From positions 496,001 to 560,000 of the forward strand of contig NZ_CP050296.1 in assembly GCF_014189455.1 (NCBI RefSeq): DNA of 64,000 bases. Direction: 5' to 3'. Shown in pieces: positions 1-6,585 of the stretch (position 1 is its first letter; each line of letters starts with the position of its first letter). The position numbers and the translations under genes are program-made. A model generated the notes under the pieces. It saw only the letters and a list, made by a program, of their open reading frames with translations. It was not told where the DNA came from and searched no databases. This stretch comes from Mesorhizobium huakuii (GTDB lineage: Bacteria > Pseudomonadota > Alphaproteobacteria > Rhizobiales > Rhizobiaceae).

Positions 1-1
1 C

Positions 2-220
2 ACCGCCGCATACTGGTTGATGCTCACCCTGCGCGAGGCGGTGCCCACGACCCATCATCTGTGCAACGCCGAGTTCGCTACACTGCGGCTCAGGCTTCTC
101 AAGCTCGGCGCCCGCGTCACCGAAACCGTCTCGCGCATCCGTCTGGCCTTCGCCGCCGCCTGTCCCGAAGCAAGTCTGTTCCGAACGATCGCCATCACGC
201 TGCAGCCCGCAGGGCCATGA
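2..220 (+). CDS. IS1380-type transposase, C-terminal part (5' end outside window)
   Basis: The frame is open from the window edge and ends at a TGA at 218-220. The visible 72 residues match the end of IS1380-family DDE transposases: a Tyr-Trp-Leu-Met segment, then Leu-Thr-Leu-Arg-Glu-Ala-Val-Pro, a Phe-Ala-Thr-Leu-Arg-Leu-Arg-Leu-Leu-Lys helix, and a closing Phe-Ala-Ala-Ala-Cys-Pro-Glu stretch. These transposases carry out cut-and-paste movement of the insertion sequence. The catalytic residues would lie upstream, outside the window, so I cannot tell whether the copy is intact. It marks the left side of the window as mobile DNA. Confidence 0.75.
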   Translation, partial: TAAYWLMLTLREAVPTTHHLCNAEFATLRLRLLKLGARVTETVSRIRLAFAAACPEASLFRTIAITLQPAGP

Positions 221-318
221 GCGCCGGGGCATCAAAGCCCCGCCGAACCCGATACCTTGACCCTCCAGCGCGTTCCAAAGTCCAGTCTCAGCTGCGGTGA
301 AAAAGACGCCTCACACCT

Positions 319-1059
319 TCATGACCGAACGCTAAGCGGCAAGGAACCAGGCCGCTCGTGAATAGGACGGGCTAGCAAGTCATATCTGTCCCAAGTACCC
401 TTCTCCTGCGGGCCGCGTGAAATCTCCGATGGAACTATAACTGTCATTCGTTTCGTAGGGACAGATGGGGTTACGGGACTGACGGAAAGCGGGCCTTCAA
501 TTATCGTTTCGCTCTTTCCAGCCGGAGCCACATATCGCTTTAAGGCAGCCCGGAGAAAAGCTTCAAACTTTGGACCCTTCGAGATATCCCCCACGGCCGC
601 TTTCTTGACTAATGCATAGCTTATCTCAGCCCCTCCGCAAACGCCGATTGCATGCGTAACCTGGCTTGCGAGCCCTGCATCAATCAGCGCGTTTCCAATA
701 AATTTCTCTGATCCGGTCGGAACAATGAAATCAGATGTTTCTGAATATAACTCATAATGTTTCCCACGTTTCCATCGATCGTGAAGCTCTTTCTTTAAGG
801 TTGTTTTATAGCTGCTATCCGCAAAGCTAACAAATGATTTTGAATACCACGGAAATTTGGATAGTATATCGTCAATGTCCTTGACGCTTTTGATTTTTCT
901 AGTGAAGGCTACCGATAGAGCGCCATACTCTCCACCGCATTGCGTCGGGCCAAGATCTAGAGCGAGGGCAGTGACATTCCCCATGAGGAGAAACGACGCG
1001 ACAAGCATGGCGAATATTGGCGCAAAATGCCTTGGAAGGGAAATCTTATGAATTCGCAT
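319..1059 (-). CDS. Secreted protein of unknown function
   Basis: A 246-residue protein that I do not recognise. It starts with a signal peptide: basic residues, a hydrophobic core at about 14-30, and likely cleavage after Ala-Leu-Ala near residue 33. It should therefore be exported. The mature part has two cysteines, one in Gln-Cys-Gly-Gly near the start and one in Val-Cys-Gly-Gly around residue 140. Its C-terminal third is rich in Pro, Ser and Thr and is probably disordered. AT-rich codon use sets it apart from the core genes to the right and fits acquired DNA. No neighbour suggests a function. Confidence 0.6.
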   Translation of the reverse strand: MRIHKISLPRHFAPIFAMLVASFLLMGNVTALALDLGPTQCGGEYGALSVAFTRKIKSVKDIDDILSKFPWYSKSFVSFADSSYKTTLKKELHDRWKRGKHYELYSETSDFIVPTGSEKFIGNALIDAGLASQVTHAIGVCGGAEISYALVKKAAVGDISKGPKFEAFLRAALKRYVAPAGKSETIIEGPLSVSPVTPSVPTKRMTVIVPSEISRGPQEKGTWDRYDLLARPIHERPGSLPLSVRS

Positions 1060-1373
1060 TTTCCAAATCCAACACCATTCCGGATTATTTACCGCAAAGT
1101 CGAAAATATCAAGCCTTCCATCGATATCAGCAACGGCGTCGACCTTCAGAGCGTAGGGTTTTCGTCCTACTGGGTGTTGACGAGGAAAGGGCGCGACCGT
1201 TGATCGGCTATCTCGGCTACAACGGTCTTCTCTGGTGAGCGAAGCGCGACTGATGGCCCCTTGGGAGATGCACGGCCGGCCAAGCAGCGGTCGGTTATTT
1301 GGTGGTCTGCGGCTTTGCCGAGAAAGGCCGCCGCTTCCGCAATTTATCCCATGGCGTCCGGTCCCTCCAGAAA
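1060..1373. other. Intergenic stretch, no supported gene
   Basis: This 314-base region lies between the start of the secreted protein and the terminator of the small peptide gene. It must hold the promoter of the minus-strand secreted-protein gene. A plus-strand frame ends near 1238 and reads like the tail of a protein, but it has no start context or relatives that I recognise, so I do not call it. Confidence 0.4.
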
Positions 1374-1374
1374 C

Positions 1375-1404
1375 AAAAAAGCCCGCCGGCCGGAGCCAGC
1401 GGGC
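1375..1404 (-). terminator. Rho-independent terminator of the RiPP-like peptide gene
   Basis: Read on the minus strand, GCCCGC (1404-1399) pairs with GCGGGC (1386-1381) and is followed by six T residues (1380-1375). It lies 27 bases beyond the stop codon of the 29-residue peptide gene, which suggests that this peptide is a single-gene transcript. Confidence 0.75.
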
Positions 1405-1430
1405 GCGTCTGATAGTCCGACAGATTGTCG

Positions 1431-1520
1431 TCAGGCGGCAGGTCTCGATGTCACTACCTGCGCAGTGACCTCGGAAAGGCGCTCATGCTTGATGAGTGTC
1501 GGCTTCTCGTACTTCTTCAT
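1431..1520 (-). CDS. Lasso-peptide-like RiPP precursor (29 aa, orphan)
   Basis: This ATG frame encodes 29 residues. A purine-rich ribosome-binding region (GGGGGACAACC) lies just before the start, and a terminator follows the stop. The first 20 residues contain Tyr4-Glu-Lys-Pro7-Thr-Leu9, then Leu15 and Thr19. This matches the lasso-peptide leader pattern YxxPxL with a following Thr, which RRE domains of B1 proteins recognise in known systems. Known leaders usually have Gly at the position where Glu is found here. The remaining core (residues 20-29) is short and has no obvious Gly1 or Asp/Glu ring acceptor. No cyclase or protease gene lies nearby, so the maturation machinery, if any, acts in trans. 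Function is inferred from the motif only. Confidence 0.55.
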   Translation of the reverse strand: MKKYEKPTLIKHERLSEVTAQVVTSRPAA

Positions 1521-1736
1521 GGTTGTCCCCCTGGTTCTCCCTCTGCGCCAAGGTGCCTTCGGGCGATGACGGTTGTCAAGCTAACGCTAAAATTGCCGCC
1601 ATCTTTCGGCAGCGGGCCAGGGTCTGGGTGCTAGGATCAGCCAGCATAGGTAAACGAGGGCTGGAGGGGTGGTTTCGAGCCTGACAAAGCGAACGGTGAT
1701 GAATCGCGAAATCAGCCCTCCCCCATAGAGCGACTG

Positions 1737-1943
1737 CTAGCGAACAACAGTCCTCAGGTCGCCTCCAGGGCTTTTGGGAACGCTGGCGTCTCTTTGTTGG
1801 CCTTGCGATAAAATAATCACGGAATCGCGCATTATCGTCACGAGGGAGCCGAGATCACCTGTATTGTCCATCCGGGTGGTAGAGACTGCCGACGTTTCAC
1901 GATATGACAGAGTTGCGTCGGTGCCTACGCCGAGAATTCTCAT
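1737..1943 (-). CDS. Small protein coupled to the SDH-type proteinase (68 aa)
   Basis: The ATG at 1943-1941 overlaps the TGA of the upstream proteinase gene as ATGA, with a GGA-containing site a few bases before it. This is the classic arrangement for translational coupling. The 68 residues carry no domain that I recognise: many Ser, Thr and Asp, no membrane segment and no cysteine. The tight coupling suggests a partner, adaptor or inhibitor of the proteinase, but that is inference from position alone. A longer frame from 1955 exists, but the overlap favours 1943. Confidence 0.5.
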   Translation of the reverse strand: MRILGVGTDATLSYRETSAVSTTRMDNTGDLGSLVTIMRDSVIILSQGQQRDASVPKSPGGDLRTVVR

Positions 1944-2944
1944 ATCGCTTTCCATCCTTCAAAATCCCGCTGATCGGTTATTTGTTCCATCACGAGATGT
2001 GGCGCCGCCGGATTCGGCATTTGAGACTTTGTCAGAGTTCCCTCCGACAGGAACCCGTGGCAACCGCCGCTAGTGCTTTCTACCAAGCCTCGAACCAATC
2101 GATACTGCGTTACGGCATTGCCTGCAAGTTCTACGGACGGGTTGAAAGGCTCCGAAAGTTTCAATTCTAAGGCGAAGTCTTTGTGTATCTTCTTTAATAT
2201 CGCGTAAAAGTCGTCGCTTGGTTTTTCGATCGGGAGACCAAGGGCGGCAGCCTCACGTCGATTGATCGTATAATCATGGCTGCCAGAATCGGCACACAGG
2301 AAATCTATTATCGCTTGGACCTTATCCGAATCTTGCACATTCTCGTTGAGGAGCTTTGACGCCAAAAAGCGGATTTGAGCGCGGGAGCGAAAAATCTCAC
2401 CCAGGACCAGGGGATGCACCTTGTTTGAAAGGTCCATGAGTATGTTGCCGAGCGTCTCATCGCTCTTGATCGCGAGATCCTCGGTTGCTGCGTCTAGATA
2501 ACCGCGAACCGCTTCGACGCTAACCGGGATGCGAGCCAGTTGATTTCCCATAGGAATCTGCGGGCCAAGCGCATGCGTCAAACTGGGGTCAATCGGTCCA
2601 AGAGCAGCTTGCTTCGTCATAACGATTTTGCTGGCGCCGAGCGATATCAGCGTCCCGGCGCTCATAGCCTTCAGCGGGATCAGCACTTCCAACTCGTCGC
2701 AAAACGATTGAATGAGATTTACAAGCCGCCAAGCTGCAGAGGTGCTCCCGCCGTTCGTATGGAGTAGCAGAGATATCCTCGGCGTTGGGCCGATCCTATC
2801 TAAGACATCGACAAATAGGTCCACGCAGTCGGCGCCGATCTGAGTCTCCGCACCTTGACGGTCGCTAGTTATATAGGCAATGACTTTTGTGTTCCGCTCC
2901 GCCTCGATCTTTTTGTAGATCGCTCGCCTAGCTGAAAATGCCAT
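1940..2944 (-). CDS. SDH-type serine proteinase (ClpP/SppA fold)
   Basis: This 334-residue protein belongs to the serine dehydrogenase proteinase family (PF01972), which has the ClpP/crotonase fold. Visible marks are the strand Ile-Ser-Leu-Leu-Leu-His-Thr-Asn-Gly-Gly near residue 60, then Met-Ser95-Ala-Gly-Thr with the likely nucleophile, then Leu-Gly-Pro-Ile-Asp119-Pro. The family degrades or processes proteins and is close to SppA signal-peptide peptidases. No signal peptide or membrane helix is seen, so it is probably cytoplasmic. The C-terminal half is helical and less conserved. The gene is coupled to the 68-residue frame downstream and stands next to mobile DNA, so a defence or stress role is possible but not shown. 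Confidence 0.75.
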   Translation of the reverse strand: MAFSARRAIYKKIEAERNTKVIAYITSDRQGAETQIGADCVDLFVDVLDRIGPTPRISLLLHTNGGSTSAAWRLVNLIQSFCDELEVLIPLKAMSAGTLISLGASKIVMTKQAALGPIDPSLTHALGPQIPMGNQLARIPVSVEAVRGYLDAATEDLAIKSDETLGNILMDLSNKVHPLVLGEIFRSRAQIRFLASKLLNENVQDSDKVQAIIDFLCADSGSHDYTINRREAAALGLPIEKPSDDFYAILKKIHKDFALELKLSEPFNPSVELAGNAVTQYRLVRGLVESTSGGCHGFLSEGTLTKSQMPNPAAPHLVMEQITDQRDFEGWKAI

Positions 2945-3161
2945 AGAATCCCCCCAGATCGGAGGAATACAATCTACATTCCCCGTTTTGTCAAACGGAC
3001 GGCGCGTGTTGTGGCGCCCGGTTTGTTGTCACTCTTCTTCCACCGGCTTGAACTTACGCACGATCATGTCGAACAGGATATCCGAGATCCACATTGCCGA
3101 AACGCCAATCAGGAAAGCGGCGGCCAATGTCGTCGCGGCGATCGACGGCCGGCGCGCCTGG

Positions 3162-3269
3162 TTATGGTTGCACCAAACTTTGCGCGGGTTGTTGACCAGG
3201 GCGGTCGTGAACGCACGCCGCGAGAAGAAGCAGCGACGGGAAGATTTGGACTTTGCCGAAAATGGTCAT
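3162..3269 (-). CDS. Possible 35-aa lipoprotein at the left end of the element
   Basis: An ATG with an AAGG site 6 bases upstream opens a 35-residue frame. It has a hydrophobic run followed by Leu-Ala-Ala-Cys, a textbook lipobox, and a short polar tail. Small lipoproteins like this occur in phages and satellites as superinfection-exclusion factors. A second minus-strand frame overlaps it and runs to a stop at 3029. That frame encodes a transmembrane segment with a charged tail but has no convincing start. One of the two may be real, or both may be pieces of one frameshifted gene. The rest of 2945-3338 shows no other gene. Confidence 0.3.
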   Translation of the reverse strand: MTIFGKVQIFPSLLLLAACVHDRPGQQPAQSLVQP

Positions 3270-3338
3270 GACGACCTTGCCGAGGAGCAGGGCTTGCCTC
3301 TCCGCCCTTCATTGCATCCCTTGAACCCAGCGGCCGGG

Positions 3339-3779
3339 TTAGTCGCTCCGGCGGCCGTAGCGCCGCGTGACGTCGGCGTCGCCGGGCATCGGACGGAGTT
3401 CCCGTACTTCCGCGTGTTGGCGATGAAGCGCGATCTTTTCGAGACCGAGAGCATGCCGCTTGATGACGGCAAGGGCTTTTTCGCCGACCGCCCGGAGCGG
3501 ATTCGATTGCTCGCGCGCCGTCACAAGTGCGCTATGTGCGTTTGCAAGCCGCAGCTGGTAGGCCTCGTCGCTCTCACCTTTGCGATGGACGTTCAGCCGC
3601 CTTGCCAGCGCGTAGCGCAACCGTTCGCGGTGGTCGGCCTCGGTTTCGCAGTTGGCACGCTGCAAACGCAAGGCGCTGGCCACCGCGGCCCACCGGCGAG
3701 CGCTGTAGCCATCGTCACCCTCGTTCGCGCGCCGTTCGACGTGGATGGCGCGGCACTCGGCAACTACAGCCGGGCTCAC
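3339..3779 (-). CDS. Element protein of unknown function (146 aa)
   Basis: The GTG start at 3779 overlaps the TGA of the upstream gene as GTGA. This supports translation directly after it and is preferred over a longer frame from 3842 that would overlap by 67 bases. The protein is rich in Arg, Ala and Glu, strongly helical and hydrophilic, with no cysteine cluster or membrane segment. It resembles the charged helical proteins often found late in phage-type operons. I cannot assign a function. It is the last well-supported gene of the minus-strand operon. Confidence 0.55.
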   Translation of the reverse strand: MSPAVVAECRAIHVERRANEGDDGYSARRWAAVASALRLQRANCETEADHRERLRYALARRLNVHRKGESDEAYQLRLANAHSALVTAREQSNPLRAVGEKALAVIKRHALGLEKIALHRQHAEVRELRPMPGDADVTRRYGRRSD

Positions 3780-4657
3780 GGTCGTGCCACGCTCTTTTTG
3801 CCGTTCGGTGCGACCCCTGAATTTGAGGCAACCACGGACCATAGCCTGGCTTCGAACGCCTCGTCGGTCTCGCCTGTGCGGACAACAGGAACCACGACGC
3901 CGACATGCTGGGTGCCGATTGTGTCGAGTACGGCGCGGCGCAGGATGTCCATGTCGATGACCAGGTCGCGGCGGTCGTTTCCAAGCGCCTGCTGGTTCAT
4001 CCCCTCGATGGCAAGCGTGTGCTCGTCGAGCACCATTGCGCTGTGGCAGACGCCGGCCAGCAGCTTGTACATGGTCTGCAAAGCCTCCGCCGCTGGGCCG
4101 TAGTGCTCATCCCTGGCCGCCGCAGCTTGCCTCTCCAACGCCGCCTTGCCGGCGGCGGCCTGGGCTTTCGCAAGCATGGCCCGCGCGGGCGCAAGCCCCG
4201 CTTCGAGGGTCTTGATCATCTGCTCAGCGTCTCGCAGCCCGCTGTGCAGCGCGTCGAGATCGCCGCCGTTCAGAATGACATCTGCCCGGCTGCCGTCCAG
4301 ATCCGAAAGGCGCTGTCTTGTTTTCGCGACGTCTGTTTCGAGCCGGTCGACCACGGCCTGCCGCCGCGCCACCTCATCAGCCAACGCTGCGGCGTCTACG
4401 GCCGGCGTGGTCTCGGCCGGCCGCAGCAGCTCGTCCAGCGGGGTCACCTCGCCCGGGCCATAGGTCTTGAATTCGGTCGAGGGCTGTTCGGTAAGCGCCG
4501 CTATGCCGCGCTCATCGCCATCGGCCGGCTGCACCGGCGCTGCCGCGCCCACGGCTGCCGAATTCTCGGGAAGGCGCCCGCTTTTACTTTCGTATAAGCC
4601 GGCGAAAGCGGCTTGCTCGTCGGCGTCGGCCTGGGCTTCGGTGGTCCGGGTTTTCAT
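3776..4657 (-). CDS. Coiled-coil element protein of unknown function
   Basis: This 293-residue protein starts at 4657, where its ATG overlaps the TGA of the small upstream gene. After an acidic, Pro/Ala-rich N-terminal 85 residues comes a long heptad-like helix at about 90-190, rich in Ala, Glu, Arg and Leu. This is probably a coiled coil. A more globular C-terminal part follows. No enzyme motif is visible. Phage scaffold, tail-assembly and satellite capsid-size proteins can look like this, but nothing in the sequence proves such a role. Confidence 0.6.
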   Translation of the reverse strand: MKTRTTEAQADADEQAAFAGLYESKSGRLPENSAAVGAAAPVQPADGDERGIAALTEQPSTEFKTYGPGEVTPLDELLRPAETTPAVDAAALADEVARRQAVVDRLETDVAKTRQRLSDLDGSRADVILNGGDLDALHSGLRDAEQMIKTLEAGLAPARAMLAKAQAAAGKAALERQAAAARDEHYGPAAEALQTMYKLLAGVCHSAMVLDEHTLAIEGMNQQALGNDRRDLVIDMDILRRAVLDTIGTQHVGVVVPVVRTGETDEAFEARLWSVVASNSGVAPNGKKSVARP

Positions 4658-4845
4658 GGTCTCACCCTTCGTCTGGTTGCGAGGAAAGCGGAAATGCGGG
4701 CAAGGTCCTGGGTAAACCACCGCGCGGCATGTTCGGCCAAGGCATCGGCGGGGTCGCCGCCGGGGGAACGTGCGTCGTCGAGCGCCCTGTCAGCAACGCC
4801 CGGCTGCGGGGCGACCTGTGTCAAGCTTTTTACGATGACAGCCAT
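4654..4845 (-). CDS. Small element protein (63 aa)
   Basis: This 63-residue frame ends with a TGA that overlaps the ATG of the following gene (ATGA), as for most junctions in this operon. The ribosome-binding site is weak (AACCTGA before the ATG). The product is a mixed polar peptide with many Ala, Asp and Arg and no recognised motif. Support comes from the overlap rather than from homology. Confidence 0.45.
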   Translation of the reverse strand: MAVIVKSLTQVAPQPGVADRALDDARSPGGDPADALAEHAARWFTQDLARISAFLATRRRVRP

Positions 4846-4924
4846 TCAGGTTCTGCCGTGGTCGTTTTGTGGGGCTGCCAGGGCGCTGGTTGCGGGCACG
4901 GTGGACCTTCGAATGGTACAGTTG

Positions 4925-5034
4925 TTGGACAGAATACCACGCGCCCATCACTACGGCACTGTTTTTGTTAGTTTTTCTATGCCCAGCAAAGTCCAATTTT
5001 GCGCCTTACCAAGGCGTAGCACTGGGTTTGGACA
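4925..5034. promoter_or_regulatory. Intergenic region with repeated TTGGACA motif
   Basis: The 202-base gap between the TerS-like gene and the next small gene is the main break in the operon. It holds TTGGACA at 4925-4931 and 5028-5034, and a near-match on the other strand at 4990-4996 (GTCCAA with A in place of T). The same motif is repeated upstream of the integrase gene. The likely role is as operator or recombinase-binding sites plus a promoter for the left-hand genes. Confidence 0.4.
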
Positions 5035-5047
5035 AAAAAGTCACCAA

Positions 5048-5713
5048 TCACCAAGCGGCACGGGGGTCGTCAAGCTCAACGGGCTCGCCGTCCTGCCACG
5101 CCTCTCCTTGCCACTCTTGCGGCTCTTGCGGCTCCTCGTGCCCCGCAGTCGCCTGCCTGGCGGCGCGGCGCTCTGAGAGGCGTCTGAGGTGCTCGTCAGC
5201 GTCGGCGGGCACCTCGGGCGGCTTGGCGGAGGCAAGCCGGTGCGCTTCTTCAACTAATTCTCTCAACGCCAGAGCGGCCTCGTGTGCCGGTCTACCGGCT
5301 TCGGCAGCTTGCCGCTGGGCTTCGGCAGCTTGGGAGGCTGCACGCGCCTGGAGGCCCCGCACGAGCGCTGCACGAAACTCCGGGTATTTGGCGCGCCATC
5401 GCTCAACGGTTCGCGCGTCGCAGCCTACCTCGGCCGCTATCGCTGCCTGCGTGATGCCGGCCTCGGCAAGCGGTACGGCGATTTCAGATCGGTAACCGGT
5501 AGTTTTACCGGGGTTACCAGCCGTGAAGTACCCCTTCCCGGTCCTGTTTCCGGGCCTCGAAGTCTCGCGCGCGGGGGTGTGCGCGAGCGTCACGCGTTTA
5601 GGGTGTGCCAGAGCCGTTCCGGCATTACGGTTTGCTTGCCGTGCTCGCGGTGACGTTGGCGGTGACGGCGGTTCGGCTCCAGGCGTTGCGTCCGTGGGTC
5701 TTCTCTCACTCAT
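5048..5713 (-). CDS. HTH protein resembling phage terminase small subunit
   Basis: The start at 5713 lies 8 bases inside the end of the preceding gene. The 221-residue product has a basic, Pro/Arg/Thr-rich N-terminal tail of about 85 residues. Then comes a helix-turn-helix with Ala-Gly-Ile-Thr-Gln-Ala-Ala-Ile-Ala-Ala-Glu-Val-Gly and Arg-Thr-Val-Glu-Arg-Trp at about 100-130, then a Gln/Ala-rich helix, and an acidic tail ending in Asp-Asp-Pro. HTH followed by a coiled segment is the layout of terminase small subunits, which select DNA for packaging, and satellites often carry their own to redirect a helper phage. Other HTH regulators look similar, so the TerS reading is a hypothesis. Confidence 0.45.
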   Translation of the reverse strand: MSERRPTDATPGAEPPSPPTSPRARQANRNAGTALAHPKRVTLAHTPARETSRPGNRTGKGYFTAGNPGKTTGYRSEIAVPLAEAGITQAAIAAEVGCDARTVERWRAKYPEFRAALVRGLQARAASQAAEAQRQAAEAGRPAHEAALALRELVEEAHRLASAKPPEVPADADEHLRRLSERRAARQATAGHEEPQEPQEWQGEAWQDGEPVELDDPRAAW

Positions 5714-5891
5714 CTTCGCGGGCTCGCGGCGGTTTAACGACTGCCGGCCCAAGCCGCTTTTCGACCTCATCCAGTAGTCGCCTCAGCTCGGCATCCGGCG
5801 CGGCGGCAGGTTTGGCCGCCGCCGCCGCCGGTGCGAGAAACAGATCCGCGACGATGTCGCTAAGAAGCTCGTCCAGCGTCCCGGTTTTCAT
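5706..5891 (-). CDS. Small acidic element protein (61 aa)
   Basis: The start at 5891 follows the upstream stop by a single base (TAAGATG). The protein is helical with an Ala-rich middle (five alanines in a row, then Lys-Pro) and a Leu-rich Glu/Asp helix after it. There is no known domain. Tight spacing to both neighbours makes it a credible operon member. Confidence 0.5.
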   Translation of the reverse strand: MKTGTLDELLSDIVADLFLAPAAAAAKPAAAPDAELRRLLDEVEKRLGPAVVKPPRAREDE

Positions 5892-5892
5892 C

Positions 5893-6305
5893 TTACACCT
5901 TTGGCCTACCTAGCGAAGGGGACCGGATAAGAGCTATGGCGATTTCGCGATCCTGCTCGGCTGTAAGTTCGGAGAGCGTTTGCGGTGGCGGCGGCTCGGT
6001 ACCCGGCCATGGTGGCGGCACGGCATAGCATCGCCGTAGCCTCTGGGTCATTTTGACGAGCTTGGCAGCGTCGCGCGCATTCACGCCGCGAGAGCGGCGC
6101 AAGGCAACTACGATACGGCTCTCGACGTGGGTCAGCATCACCCAACGCTCGGGGTGAGTAAGCCAGGCCAGAAGCAACGCGCACTCGGCTGCGTTAGGAG
6201 CCTCTGCAGCCGCTTCGGCACCTTTGGCGCCGGCTTTGGCTTGCTAACCTTCGGCTCCGGCCGGAGGCGGGCGCGGGCGGCTTTGAGGTCGATTACATCA
6301 CTCAC
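5893..6305 (-). pseudogene. Element protein, two frames joined by a likely one-base deletion
   Basis: A GTG at 6305 with a strong AAAAGGA site opens a basic, Pro/Lys-rich frame that runs out of frame near 6190-6240. The continuing frame (helix with Leu-Leu-Leu-Ala-Trp-Leu-Thr-His-Pro-Glu, then Arg-rich helices, ending at 5893) has no start of its own beyond a TTG. Adding one base, for example to the AAA run at about 6223-6225, gives one continuous 137-residue protein. Its function is unknown. It could be a real disruption, a sequencing error, or two genes. Confidence 0.4.
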
Positions 6306-6379
6306 TGTCTTGGTCCTTTTCGAGCTGTCTGCGGCCGCTCGATCTCGCCGGTTATTCGAGGCACCGAGGGCAACGGCGG

Positions 6380-6561
6380 GTAGTGAAGGTAGTGAAAGTA
6401 GTGAAAGTAGTGAAAGTAGTGATCGCGCATTGCGGGGGGTAGATACATATTTCTTTTCCTTTTTCTATCTCTTCTGCCAGATGTTTTTTAGGCTGGCAGA
6501 AGAGGAGAATATAGTTGGAGGGGGTGCAATACGAGATCACTACTTTCACTACCTTCACTAC
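6380..6561. repeat. Iteron array flanking an AT-rich hairpin: candidate replication origin
   Basis: Five direct 9-bp units lie at 6380-6424: GTAGTGAAG, three GTAGTGAAA, and GTAGTGATC. Three units in opposite orientation lie at 6535-6561, so the two arms form an inverted repeat, and similarity extends inward past GATC. Between them is an AT-rich stretch with a perfect 12-bp hairpin (6469-6480 with 6493-6504) whose loop holds six T residues. The block sits directly downstream of the helicase gene. In satellite P4 the primase-helicase alpha binds iterons at its origin. By analogy this is probably the element's origin, although binding itself cannot be seen here. Confidence 0.65.
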
Positions 6562-6585
6562 CTGACTGCTGCTGCTGATGCATCG

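Noticed and set aside
1017..1238. 73-codon plus-strand frame between the secreted protein and the RiPP-like gene
   Set aside because: It overlaps the start of the minus-strand gene, has no ribosome-binding site and resembles no family. It is left as unexplained.
2988..4103. Long plus-strand frame of 371 codons
   Set aside because: It lies opposite the coupled minus-strand genes of the satellite, has no ribosome-binding site, and its composition is that of a reverse-strand shadow in GC-rich DNA.
6380..6561. CRISPR array
   Set aside because: The units are 9 bp, contiguous and inverted between arms, without spacers, and no cas genes are present.
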